NCBI GenBank assembly: GCA_025362415.1
Contig: JANYGM010000134.1
Location: forward strand, 1 to 21,906
DNA from: a bacterium
GTDB lineage: Bacteria; Bacteroidota; Bacteroidia; Cytophagales; Thermonemataceae
Reading direction: 5' to 3'
Length of the DNA stretch: 21,906 nucleotides
Within the stretch, counting starts at the first letter, position 1, and each line of letters opens with the position of its first letter. Of the stretch, positions 6,244-12,945 are shown piece by piece. Below the pieces are notes generated by a model. That model was given only the letters and a program-made list of their open reading frames with translations, was not told where the DNA came from and did no database searches. The translations under genes and the position numbers were made by a program.

Positions 6244-7647
6244 ATGCTCAACCCTGAAATAATTAGACTAGAAGATTATTCATATCCGCTTCCAGAGGAC
6301 AGAATAGCACAAATTCCGTTAGAAAAACGAGATAATGCCAAACTTTTACATTATAAAAATGGAGATATTTCGCATCAAAAATTTTATGATTTAGCAGATT
6401 TTCTGCCTGAAAATTCGTTGCTTGTTTTTAATAATACAAAAGTAATTCCTGCACGTTTATTTTTCCAAAAAGCTTCAAATAACAGCAATAAAGAAAATAA
6501 TAAGAGTATTTCTGGCGCAATAATTGAAGTTTTTTTGCTTTCTCCTAAACTCCCAAGTACTGTTATGAGCCTTGTAATGCAGGAAACGAAATCTTGTGTG
6601 TGGTTTTGTATGATTGGTAACAAAAAACGCTGGAAAGAGGATTTATTTCAGGAAATTATTATTGAGAATATCATAGCAACCACCCCTAACCCCTCCTTTG
6701 AAGGTGGGGAACAAACTCCCCTCCTTTTTAAGGAGGGGCTGGGGGTGGTTAATAACTTTCAAAAAATAATACTTAAAGCACGTTTAATTGATGTAGAAAG
6801 CTCATTAGTAGAGCTTTCGTGGGAAAATGAAAACATCAATTTTGCAACTATTTTGGCATATTTGGGACAAATGCCGTTGCCACCTTATATCAAAAGAAAA
6901 GCAGATAAAACAGATGACAACCGTTATCAAACGGTTTATTCTGACAAAAAAGGTGCGGTGGCTGCACCTACGGCTGGTCTTCATTTTACAGAAGACGTTT
7001 TTGATAAATTAGAGAGTAAAAATATTGCCAAAGAATTTGTAACCTTACACGTAAGCGCAGGTACTTTTCAGCCTATAAAAGTAAGTAATATTTTGGAGCA
7101 TACTATGCAAAAAGAACAAATAGTTATCACCAAAAAAAATATTGAAAATCTTTTGCAAGCAACTGAAAATCAAAAAGTTATAACAGTAGTTGGTACTACT
7201 TCTATGCGTACTTTGGAGAGTTTGTATTGGTTTGGGGTAAAACTTTTTTTGAGTCAAAACGCTAGTCAAAATACCCATCAAAATATTGAAAATGAATTGT
7301 TTTTTATAGAAAAACTGTATCCTTACCAAATTTTAGAAAAAATTGGGGAAAGTGCTTTACCAAGCAGAAAACAATCTTTTGAGGCAATTTTAGGTTATAT
7401 AAACGCACTTCAAAAAACCGAAATTATTGGAGAAACAGAGATTTTTATTTTCCCTTCTTACAAATTTCGTGTGTGTGATGCGCTTGTTACCAACTTTCAC
7501 ATGCCAAATACTACGCTTATTTTGCTTGTGGCGGCTTTTGTAGGCAAAGATTGGTTTGATATTTATCAAAGTGCGCTAGACAATGATTACCGTTTTTTGA
7601 GTTATGGAGATAGTTCTTTATTGATTAGAAATAATTTTGAATTTTGA
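6244..7647 (+). CDS. queA: tRNA ribosyltransferase-isomerase QueA, with insertions
   Basis: QueA transfers the ribosyl part of S-adenosylmethionine to preQ1 in tRNA, giving epoxyqueuosine, late in queuosine synthesis. Family blocks are YPLPEDRIAQIPLEKRDNAK (about 13-32), FLPENSLLVFNNTKVIPARL, GQMPLPPYIKR (about 206-216), DDNRYQTVYS, GAVAAPTAGLHFT, HVSAGTFQPI, VVGTTSMRTLES and TNFHMPNTTLILLVAAFVG. At 467 residues it is about 100 longer than typical QueA (E. coli about 356). The excess lies in three places: an Asn/Ser/Lys-rich stretch near 76-91, a palindromic-repeat-encoded segment at about 145-169, and a polar SQNASQNTHQN stretch near 338-348. All are in frame and the conserved blocks are intact, so the enzyme is probably functional. 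The gene starts 46 bp after the insertion sequence. Confidence 0.95.
   Translation: MLNPEIIRLEDYSYPLPEDRIAQIPLEKRDNAKLLHYKNGDISHQKFYDLADFLPENSLLVFNNTKVIPARLFFQKASNNSNKENNKSISGAIIEVFLLSPKLPSTVMSLVMQETKSCVWFCMIGNKKRWKEDLFQEIIIENIIATTPNPSFEGGEQTPLLFKEGLGVVNNFQKIILKARLIDVESSLVELSWENENINFATILAYLGQMPLPPYIKRKADKTDDNRYQTVYSDKKGAVAAPTAGLHFTEDVFDKLESKNIAKEFVTLHVSAGTFQPIKVSNILEHTMQKEQIVITKKNIENLLQATENQKVITVVGTTSMRTLESLYWFGVKLFLSQNASQNTHQNIENELFFIEKLYPYQILEKIGESALPSRKQSFEAILGYINALQKTEIIGETEIFIFPSYKFRVCDALVTNFHMPNTTLILLVAAFVGKDWFDIYQSALDNDYRFLSYGDSSLLIRNNFEF
6678..6750. repeat. Palindromic repeat inserted in frame in queA
   Basis: The 73-bp segment is an imperfect palindrome. It starts AACCACCCCTAACCCCTCC, ends in its approximate complement GGGGCTGGGGGTGGTT, and contains a second perfect hairpin (CTCCTTTTTAAGGAG). 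It encodes residues 145-169 of QueA, including TPNPSFEGG and PLLFKEGLGVV. The composition, C-runs and G-runs, contrasts sharply with the AT-rich gene around it. The C-run/T/G-run/CT/G-run architecture resembles the repeat at 11409-11434. Confidence 0.88.
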
Positions 7648-7716
7648 CATTTATTATGTAATTTCGGACTGTTATTTTGAGAATTTTACAAATATCCAAC
7701 ATTAAATTATCAAAAA

Positions 7717-7926
7717 ATGTACACTTATAAAATACATTTGCATAAAGAAGACACAGGTTTTACAGTGATTGTGCCTGCTTTGCAAGGTTGCATTACGTAT
7801 GGTGAAAATATAGATGAAGCTATTGCTATGGCAAAAGAAGCTATTGAATTGTATACTTCAAATAGCAAAACAAGGATAAATACGCAAATAATACAATTCA
7901 ATTCATTCAATCAGATAATATATTGA
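7717..7926 (+). CDS. HicB-like small protein (orphan)
   Basis: The 69 residues match the HicB/UPF0150 fold. They begin with a short beta-strand start, YKIHLHKEDTGFTVIVPALQGC, followed by ITYGENIDEAIAMAKEAIELY, the characteristic Gly-E-x2-x-EA helix. In HicAB toxin-antitoxin systems HicB neutralises the HicA mRNA interferase. Here there is no HicA gene on either side and no DNA-binding domain at the C terminus. The last 20 residues (NSKTRINTQIIQFNSFNQ) are not family-like, so the end may be degenerate. The lipoprotein gene starts 5 bp after the stop, so the two are probably cotranscribed. Many solo UPF0150 proteins have no known function. Confidence 0.75.
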   Translation: MYTYKIHLHKEDTGFTVIVPALQGCITYGENIDEAIAMAKEAIELYTSNSKTRINTQIIQFNSFNQIIY

Positions 7927-7931
7927 TAAAA

Positions 7932-8852
7932 ATGATTTGGAATAAGAGTACAATAAAATATAGTTTTTTTCTTCTTTCTTTTTTTCTTTTAATGCTTTTT
8001 GGTTGTGATAATCAAGAAGTTGTGCTTGTTGTTCCCTCTCAGAAAATAGCCAAAAAAGAACAAATAATAAGTAAGTTTTATGTATTGCAGGAAGGAAAAA
8101 TGACCTTGTTTTTTACGGATACAAGCAAAAAAAACTATAGTCTTAAAAATGAACTTTTAAGCGAAAACGACCAACTTTTTTATGAATATAACAAAGAAAA
8201 TACCTTAAAAAATATTTATGTTTCACAAAAAAATGATACAAACGTACAAAAAAACTACATTTATAGTTACCAGAAAGACAAAATAGAAATTAAACGCAAA
8301 ATAAATGGACAAGATGTAACCTGTGTAGAAATTATTGAAGATACAAAACAGAATGTTATTCAACAGACATATTTTGATGAGTACAATCCGAGTGAAAAAA
8401 TAATGGAGAATTTATTTATCTACAAAGAAAGTAATAAGAATATTCTAAAAGAAAAACGACAACTTTTATACGAAAATAATGCCATAAAAACTCGTACAAG
8501 CACTTTTTTTGAATATAATAAAGATGGGAATATCAGCAAAAAAATAAAATTTAATGCAAAAGATACTTCAAATATGAGCCAAAAACGCTTTATTTATGAA
8601 AATTTTGACACGCTAAATACCCAACAAAAACACTATATTTATAACGAAAAAAAACAACTCTACAAACTCAAAGTAAGTAAAATAATGCCTCAAAATGCTA
8701 ATATTGAAGATTTTGTTTCAATAGAAAAAACATTTGACTACGACACGCAAGGAAGATGCAAACAAGTACGTACTTGTTCTATTAAAATCTACAAACTTTT
8801 ATACACCAAAGATACAACCACGCAAGGCATCACAACTTATGAATATCTTTGA
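7932..8852 (+). CDS. Lipoprotein with YD-like repeats, unknown function
   Basis: No named family was recognised. The chosen start is the ATG at 7932. An upstream TTG at 7923 is in frame but overlaps the previous stop. The N terminus is a lipoprotein signal peptide (hydrophobic FFLLSFFLLMLFGC) with lipidation predicted at the Cys of LFGC. The mature part is very rich in Lys, Asn and Tyr. It contains repeated elements of the kind YEYNKENTLKNIYV, FEYNKDGNISKKIKF and FDYDTQGRCKQV, resembling the YD (Rhs-type) beta-hairpin repeats found in many Bacteroidota surface lipoproteins. It is about 306 residues long and probably attached to the outer or inner membrane. The stop codon is the first base triplet of a heptamer array. 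Confidence 0.7.
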   Translation: MIWNKSTIKYSFFLLSFFLLMLFGCDNQEVVLVVPSQKIAKKEQIISKFYVLQEGKMTLFFTDTSKKNYSLKNELLSENDQLFYEYNKENTLKNIYVSQKNDTNVQKNYIYSYQKDKIEIKRKINGQDVTCVEIIEDTKQNVIQQTYFDEYNPSEKIMENLFIYKESNKNILKEKRQLLYENNAIKTRTSTFFEYNKDGNISKKIKFNAKDTSNMSQKRFIYENFDTLNTQQKHYIYNEKKQLYKLKVSKIMPQNANIEDFVSIEKTFDYDTQGRCKQVRTCSIKIYKLLYTKDTTTQGITTYEYL

Positions 8853-8941
8853 TGTATGATATATGATGTGTGATATATGATATGCTTTTAATACGGTCAA
8901 AATTAAGACAAAAATATATCATACATCACACATCACATATC
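8850..8941. repeat. Inverted heptamer arrays between convergent genes
   Basis: The left run begins at the stop codon itself (8850): TGATGTA, TGATATA, TGATGTG, TGATATA, TGATATG. The right run at 8914-8941 is the complement (ATATATC, ATACATC, ACACATC, ACATATC). Together they can form a hairpin of about 28 bp around a 29-base loop. It lies exactly between the convergent lipoprotein and response-regulator genes, so it could act as a shared terminator-like structure. There is no clear T-run. Confidence 0.9.
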
Positions 8942-8946
8942 AAAAA

Positions 8947-9639
8947 TTATTCTACTAGCGCAAATTTATAGCCTACGCCTTTTATGGTCTGAATATAGCC
9001 TTCACCTATTTTTTCTCTAATTTTTCTTACGTGAACATCAACTGTACGAGCCAAAACATAGACATTTTCCCCCCAAATATTGCGTAAAAGCTCCTCACGC
9101 CTGAAAACTCTATCAGGATTTTGTGCCAAAAAATGCAATAATTCAAACTCTTTTCTGGGCAAAATAAGTGTAGTCTCTTTTTGTGTTACGGTATAGCTTT
9201 TGCGGTCAATAATAAGGTCTTCAATAGTTATTTTATCTTCTGTTTTTCCTTTATTTGTTTCACGTTTTAGCACTGCTGCAATGCGACTCATCAAAGCTCG
9301 TGGTTTGATGGGTTTATTGATATAATCATTGCCACCAGCCTCAAAAGCGGCTATTTCAGAATATTCTTCAATGCGTGCCGTCAGGAAAATAATAAAAGTA
9401 TTGGCAAGTGCAGGAAGTTCCTTGATTTGTCGGCTAGCTTCTACTCCGTCCAAAATAGGCATCATAATGTCCATTAAGATAAGATTTGGCAAAAATTCTG
9501 TTGCCATTTCTACCGCTTGCTTTCCATTTTGTGCTATTTGCGTTTGATAGCCTTCTTTTTGGAGATTATATTGTAGCATTTCTGCAATATCTGCGTCATC
9601 ATCAACCACTAAAATACGTGGCACTGTGTTTCTTTTCAT
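8947..9639 (-). CDS. OmpR/PhoB-family response regulator
   Basis: This is a two-component response regulator. The receiver domain (about 7-122) has the acidic pocket VVDDD (13-15), phospho-acceptor Asp57 in LMDIMMP, the switch Thr87 in FLTAR, and Lys109 in INKP. The C-terminal winged-helix DNA-binding domain of the OmpR/PhoB type (about 132-228) includes LPRKEFELLHFLAQNPDRVF and VDVHVRKIREKIG, ending in IKGVGYKF. I chose the ATG at 9639 (230 residues). A GTG at 9678 is in frame, but it overlaps a promoter-like element. No histidine kinase gene is adjacent. The divergent neighbour is a phosphonate/phosphate-binding protein, and the closest well-known family member by eye is PhoB, so a role in phosphorus control is plausible but unproven. 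Confidence 0.92.
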   Translation of the reverse strand: MKRNTVPRILVVDDDADIAEMLQYNLQKEGYQTQIAQNGKQAVEMATEFLPNLILMDIMMPILDGVEASRQIKELPALANTFIIFLTARIEEYSEIAAFEAGGNDYINKPIKPRALMSRIAAVLKRETNKGKTEDKITIEDLIIDRKSYTVTQKETTLILPRKEFELLHFLAQNPDRVFRREELLRNIWGENVYVLARTVDVHVRKIREKIGEGYIQTIKGVGYKFALVE

Positions 9640-9677
9640 AAAGTTGTAATGTGTTTTTATCAGTCCAAAATTCTGCA

Positions 9678-9685
9678 CGAAAGTA
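9678..9685 (-). promoter_or_regulatory. Candidate -7 element for the response regulator
   Basis: On the minus strand this reads TACTTTCG, one mismatch from TAnnTTTG. It would start transcription about 30 bp upstream of the ATG at 9639 and overlaps the alternative GTG start. That overlap supports the shorter protein. Confidence 0.45.
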
Positions 9686-9721
9686 CATATAAAATTCCTA
9701 ATATTTTGATTATGCAGATAT

Positions 9722-9729
9722 TATCTTTG
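9722..9729 (+). promoter_or_regulatory. Candidate distal -7 element for the PhnD-like gene
   Basis: TATCTTTG is a full match to TAnnTTTG on the plus strand. It is 166 bp upstream of the ATG. The predicted leader contains the repeat at 9744-9778. The nearest TTTG upstream (9705-9708) is too close to be a standard -33 box, so confidence is limited. Confidence 0.35.
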
Positions 9730-9743
9730 TGTTAAGAAATTTT

Positions 9744-9778
9744 TTAACCACATAGGCACAGAGAAAACATAGAAATAC
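9744..9778. repeat. ACCACATAGGCAC-type dispersed repeat
   Basis: TTAACCACATAGGCACAGAG, followed by AAAACATAGAAATAC, resembles a widespread intergenic bacterial repeat built of CATAG/CAGAG steps. There is only one copy in the window, so the assignment is from recognition alone. Confidence 0.4.
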
Positions 9779-9848
9779 AGTTAAAAAAGTTTATGAAAAG
9801 TTTACAATAAGATAACAGAATAAATGCAAGTTTTAGATTATTTGTTTG

Positions 9849-9856
9849 TACTTTTG
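9849..9856 (+). promoter_or_regulatory. Candidate proximal -7 element for the PhnD-like gene
   Basis: TACTTTTG matches TAnnTTTG and lies 38 bp upstream of the ATG at 9895, a good distance for a short leader. The -33 region is poor (TTTTAG near 9831). Confidence 0.55.
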
Positions 9857-9894
9857 TGGTAGTAAAAACCATATAAATACAAAATAATATAACT

Positions 9895-10848
9895 ATGAAA
9901 ACGAATACGAAAATAACCTTAATAATGCTTTTTATGGCATTTTTTGGTTTGATTACTTGCCAAAATCTCTGTGCGCAAGCATTTACAAAAGCTAGCAAGG
10001 AACAAGAAAATCCAACAGAACTGGTGGTGGCTATTGGTCATACGAAAGTAGCTGCTACTTCTACTAATATAGACAAGCCTTTGCAGGAATATCTCACCAA
10101 AAAACTCGGTAGAAAAGTGCGTGTATATTACCCAGAAACTATTTTTGAGTTGATGGATAAGCTAGAAAGTGGCGAAATTCACGTAGCAGATTTTAATCCG
10201 TTTGGTTATGTGCTTGCCTCTAATGATGACAAAGTAGCGGTTTTGGCTATGCGTGGCAAAGAAACGGGTGAGTTAGAAATGTATAATAGTTGCTTGATTG
10301 TCAATGCAAAATCTTCTATAAAAACAAAAGAAGATTTGTTGGCTCAAAAAGATAATCTTCACGTAGCTTTTGTAGATGCAATGTCCACTTCTGGGCATTT
10401 AGTGCCACGTTTGTACCTCAAATCTCTAAAAATACAAACAGAATCATTTTTTAAAGAAATCACATTTTCCAAAAGCCATATTAAAGTAATTGAATCTGTG
10501 GCTAAAAATGTTGATTTTATTGGTGGTTGCTCGTTACAGACATTACAAGGTCAAATAAAAGAAGGCAAAATAAAAGCAGAAGATATACGTGTGATTTGGA
10601 CTTCTCCAGATATTCCTCACGGACCTATTGCTGTGCAAAAAAGCCTTTCTGACAACCTAAAAAAGCAACTTTTGGATGCATATCTCAAAATGTATGAAGA
10701 TAAAGCACTTTGGCAAATTGTACAAGATAACTGGAAATCAAAAACGGCTGTCTTTATGAAAGGCAATGATGCAGCTTTTGATGGTTTGCGCAAAATAACC
10801 AATGCTGATGATGATTTGACCTTCATTCTAAATTTTTATAGAGACTAA
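9895..10848 (+). CDS. phnD: PhnD-like phosphate/phosphonate-binding protein
   Basis: This is a periplasmic solute-binding protein of the phosphate/phosphite/phosphonate type, which would deliver ligand to an ABC importer. A signal peptide (hydrophobic IMLFMAFFGLITC) is followed by a Cys at 20 and a possible AQA cleavage site near residue 29. Family features are TELVVAIGHTKV at the mature start, KPLQEYLTKKLGRKVRVYYP, GEIHVADFNPFGYVLA, and the anion-binding loop DAMSTSGHLVPRLYL. The late segment VIWTSPDIPHGPIAV is also typical. Its length of 317 residues is normal. No PhnC ATPase or PhnE permease is present in the window, so it is either separated from its transporter or works as a sensor. It is divergent from a PhoB-like regulator and ends in an intrinsic terminator. 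Confidence 0.88.
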   Translation: MKTNTKITLIMLFMAFFGLITCQNLCAQAFTKASKEQENPTELVVAIGHTKVAATSTNIDKPLQEYLTKKLGRKVRVYYPETIFELMDKLESGEIHVADFNPFGYVLASNDDKVAVLAMRGKETGELEMYNSCLIVNAKSSIKTKEDLLAQKDNLHVAFVDAMSTSGHLVPRLYLKSLKIQTESFFKEITFSKSHIKVIESVAKNVDFIGGCSLQTLQGQIKEGKIKAEDIRVIWTSPDIPHGPIAVQKSLSDNLKKQLLDAYLKMYEDKALWQIVQDNWKSKTAVFMKGNDAAFDGLRKITNADDDLTFILNFYRD

Positions 10849-10851
10849 ATA

Positions 10852-10886
10852 GTTGTGAGTTGTGAGTTGTGAATTGTGAGTTAATA
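10852..10886 (+). repeat. Heptamer array GTTGTGA
   Basis: There are five 7-bp units in register (GTTGTGA three times, ATTGTGA, GTTAATA). They start 4 bp after the stop of the PhnD-like gene and lie between it and its terminator. Confidence 0.9.
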
Positions 10887-10902
10887 CATTAAAATATTTC
10901 TG

Positions 10903-10935
10903 AAAACTCGTCTTTTATAGGCGAGTTTTTGTATT
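10903..10935 (+). terminator. Intrinsic terminator of the PhnD-like gene
   Basis: AAAACTCGTCT (10903-10913) pairs with 10919-10929, with one G-T wobble and a 5-base loop. The stem is followed by a T-rich run. The first unit of the tandem array starts directly at its end. Confidence 0.85.
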
Positions 10936-11260
10936 TTTGTGGAAAATAGTATAAATTCAAAAAAATATTAAAAAAATATCGTAAAACTGCATTGTATCTG
11001 GCATTGTTCCTCCTTTGGGGGCTAGGGGGCTTCTTTTTTCTGTATTTTTGTGGAAAATAGTATAAATTCAAAAAAATATTAAAAAATATCGTAAAACTGC
11101 ATTGTATTTGGCATTGTTCCCCCTTTGGGGGCTAGGGGGCTTCTTTTTTCTGTATTTTTGTGAAAAATAGTATAAATTCAAAAAAATATTAAAAAATATC
11201 GTAAAAACCGCATTGTATTTTGCATTGTTCCCCCTTTGGGGCTAGGGGGCTTCTTTTTTT
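10930..11260 (+). repeat. Three tandem 110-bp copies of a gene's 5' end
   Basis: Units start at 10930, 11041 and 11151 (111, 110 and 110 bp). Units 1 and 2 differ at about three positions and units 2 and 3 at about five. Each has a -7-like TATTTTTG near its start (10932, 11043, 11153). A segment follows that matches the start and signal-peptide coding region of the next gene, except that the ATG is destroyed by loss of one base. Each ends in a C-run/G-run palindrome followed by CTTCTTTTTT, which looks terminator-like. A fourth copy begins near 11261. It has a weakened -7 (TGTTTTTG) and 70 extra bases, and continues into the gene at 11367. Unit 3 is the most similar to the gene copy. No translated product of the units is supported. 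Confidence 0.92.
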
Positions 11261-11366
11261 TTGTTTTTGTGAAAAATAACAAATAATCTGCAAAATGGCG
11301 TGATTTTTGAAATGCTGAAACAATCATACCAAAATAATCAAAAACATCAAAATAAATTCAAAGAAA

Positions 11367-12047
11367 ATGTTAAAAAATATCATAAAAACCGCATTGTATT
11401 TTGCATTGTTCCCCCTTTGGGGGCTAGGGGGCTTGGGCGTTGTATATGGACAGGCTGATTTTGAAGGAGTTGTGCATTATAGAATTTCTATTGAAGCACT
11501 AGATGAGAAAGTCAAAGAATATGATTTAATGCAATTTTATGGAGATAAAGCACAGTTTTCTTTCAAAAAAGGTAATTATAAGTGGGATTTTGAGCAATCA
11601 ACCATAGAAAGCCAAACCTACAACCACAAAGAAAATAAACTTTATGATAAATATGTCAAAAATGATACACTTTATTGGACAAATGCCGCAGATGAAATAG
11701 AGGATATTTTGCAAGAAAATCCCATTAAAACTGATACAAAAGTGAAAATCTTAGGAAAACCTTGTCAGTTGCTTACAGTCAATACAAAATTTATTAAAAC
11801 AAATGAAAAACGTGGTAGAATGTACTTTTTTGCAAGTGGCTACAAAGTAAATCCTGCACTACTTGCAAAGCACCGTTTTAATAATATGAATTATATTTAT
11901 GATAAAATGAAAGCTGTTCCTTTGCAAATCATAGTATTGCACAAAAGTTACAGAATTATTTATGAAGCCTACAAAATAGACTTCAAACCACTAAAAGATG
12001 AGATTTTTAGTATTCCTAAAAAATCTAAAATTAAGAAAATGAAGTGA
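11367..12047 (+). CDS. Secreted protein of unknown function
   Basis: The signal peptide ends at about YGQA (residue 30), and the mature protein starts DFEGVVHYRIS. That opening, with a later FFASGYKVNP and a C-terminal IDFKPLKDEIFSIP, resembles Bacteroidota secreted proteins of the DUF4412-like type, which are thought to be lipocalin- or LolA-like beta-rich carriers. I cannot assign a function. Residues 15-23 of the signal peptide (FPLWGLGGL) are encoded by a C-run/G-run dispersed repeat (11409-11434). The mature part is Lys-rich with a basic tail (KKSKIKKMK) and 226 residues overall. Three degenerate copies of the gene's first 70 bp or so lie in tandem just upstream. Confidence 0.75.
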   Translation: MLKNIIKTALYFALFPLWGLGGLGVVYGQADFEGVVHYRISIEALDEKVKEYDLMQFYGDKAQFSFKKGNYKWDFEQSTIESQTYNHKENKLYDKYVKNDTLYWTNAADEIEDILQENPIKTDTKVKILGKPCQLLTVNTKFIKTNEKRGRMYFFASGYKVNPALLAKHRFNNMNYIYDKMKAVPLQIIVLHKSYRIIYEAYKIDFKPLKDEIFSIPKKSKIKKMK

Positions 12048-12109
12048 TTAAGTAATAAGCCTTATTTGACAAGTTAAAACATTAAAAAAATTTTAATTCA
12101 TTGATATTA

Positions 12110-12388
12110 TCAATAAGCAAGTTTTCTTTCTGGTACTTCTAATAAAGTTTCTCCAAGTTCTGCTTCTAGTTTGGCAATAGAACGCAAAGTAAAATTATTT
12201 TCTCCGTTCAACCATTTATGAATTTCAGAAGGGCGTTTTTCTAAATTTTCTGCAAGTTTTTTCTGTGTGTAGCCTTTTTCGTCTAAAAGTTGATTTATTC
12301 TTAGCACCAAATCAGCATATTTTTGCACAAAAATATCTACTTCTTTTGGCGTTTCATCTAGTATTTCCTGAAATATTTTGCTTTTCAT
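12110..12388 (-). CDS. Xre-family helix-turn-helix regulator, antitoxin-like
   Basis: This is a 92-residue Cro/C1-type DNA-binding protein. The HTH region is INQLLDEKGYTQKKLAENLE (about 31-50), followed by KRPSEIHKWLNGENNFTLRSIAKLEAELGETLLEV. This family is common in Bacteroidota and often acts as a HigA-like antitoxin that represses its own operon. No toxin gene of the HigB/RelE type is found directly upstream or downstream. The upstream gene on the same strand is a small membrane protein 77 bp away. A palindrome in its leader region looks like a self-operator. It is either an orphan antitoxin or a simple regulator. Confidence 0.82.
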   Translation of the reverse strand: MKSKIFQEILDETPKEVDIFVQKYADLVLRINQLLDEKGYTQKKLAENLEKRPSEIHKWLNGENNFTLRSIAKLEAELGETLLEVPERKLAY

Positions 12389-12411
12389 TGGATTGTTGTT
12401 TTTAAGCGTTT

Positions 12412-12447
12412 TAAAGATATATTTCTTGATTTCCGTTATAAACGAAA
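12412..12447 (-). promoter_or_regulatory. Candidate promoter and operator of the Xre gene
   Basis: On the minus strand, TATCTTTA (12412-12419) is one mismatch from the -7 consensus and lies 24 bp upstream of the ATG. A 17-bp near-palindrome, TTCCGTTATAAACGAAA (12431-12447, one mismatched pair), covers where the -33 box would be. That is the position expected for an autorepressor site. Confidence 0.5.
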
Positions 12448-12465
12448 TTTCACTTGTTTTTTTAT

Positions 12466-12924
12466 TTAGTCTAGAAATTTGCTATAAAATAACCTATTTG
12501 TATTTACAGGAATAAAAATATCCTTTGTTATCAAAATGCTTTTGGTGGTATCTTGATAGTTTTTAGCTTGTGTTATTTGTTGAATGATAGTTTTCTTGTC
12601 ATTTTCAGAGATTTCTAGTTCAAATTGATGATAATAGCCATAAAAATTTTCTGTTCTATTGGAGATAATTTTAAAATCATCATTCAGATTTATTTTATAC
12701 TTTGCTAATATTCTTCTTGCATCTGATTTGAAAAAAAGGGAATCTTCAAAGAGTGGAAAAAACAAAGAAATTGAAAGTATAACTACTAAACTTCTAGACA
12801 AAATAATCCCCAACTTTTTGTTTCCTAATCTATTAGGAAGCCAATAAGTAAAATAAATCACCCCAATAATAGTTGCAATTAGTAATAAAAATAAGGGTAC
12901 ATAAAAGATTAGGAAATCAGCCAT
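12466..12924 (-). CDS. Small membrane protein of unknown function
   Basis: No family was recognised. The 152 residues begin with two hydrophobic segments, about 4-26 (LIFYVPLFLLLIATIIGVIYF) and 42-60 (ILSRSLVVILSISLFFPLF). The first is followed by the positively charged turn NRLGNKK. The remaining 90 residues are soluble and mixed alpha/beta in appearance, including NFYGYYHQFELEISENDKK. It probably sits in the inner membrane with a soluble C-terminal domain. It starts 21 bp after the stop of the GH3/beta-lactamase gene, so the two are likely cotranscribed. Confidence 0.65.
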   Translation of the reverse strand: MADFLIFYVPLFLLLIATIIGVIYFTYWLPNRLGNKKLGIILSRSLVVILSISLFFPLFEDSLFFKSDARRILAKYKINLNDDFKIISNRTENFYGYYHQFELEISENDKKTIIQQITQAKNYQDTTKSILITKDIFIPVNTNRLFYSKFLD

Positions 12925-12945
12925 TTTTTTTTAAATTTATTGCTT

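Noticed and set aside
7717..7926. A complete HicAB toxin-antitoxin system.
   Set aside because: Only a HicB-like gene is present. Neither neighbour resembles HicA.
9640..9678. A longer response-regulator start at the GTG at 9678.
   Set aside because: The extra residues are not family-like and the GTG overlaps a promoter-like TACTTTCG element. The ATG at 9639 directly precedes the receiver domain.
10889..11071. A minus-strand ORF of 60 codons across the tandem array.
   Set aside because: It is a translation of repeats and has no family likeness. Similar frames appear because units repeat.
10930..11447. A CRISPR array at the tandem repeats.
   Set aside because: The 110-bp units are contiguous with no unique spacers, and no cas genes are present.
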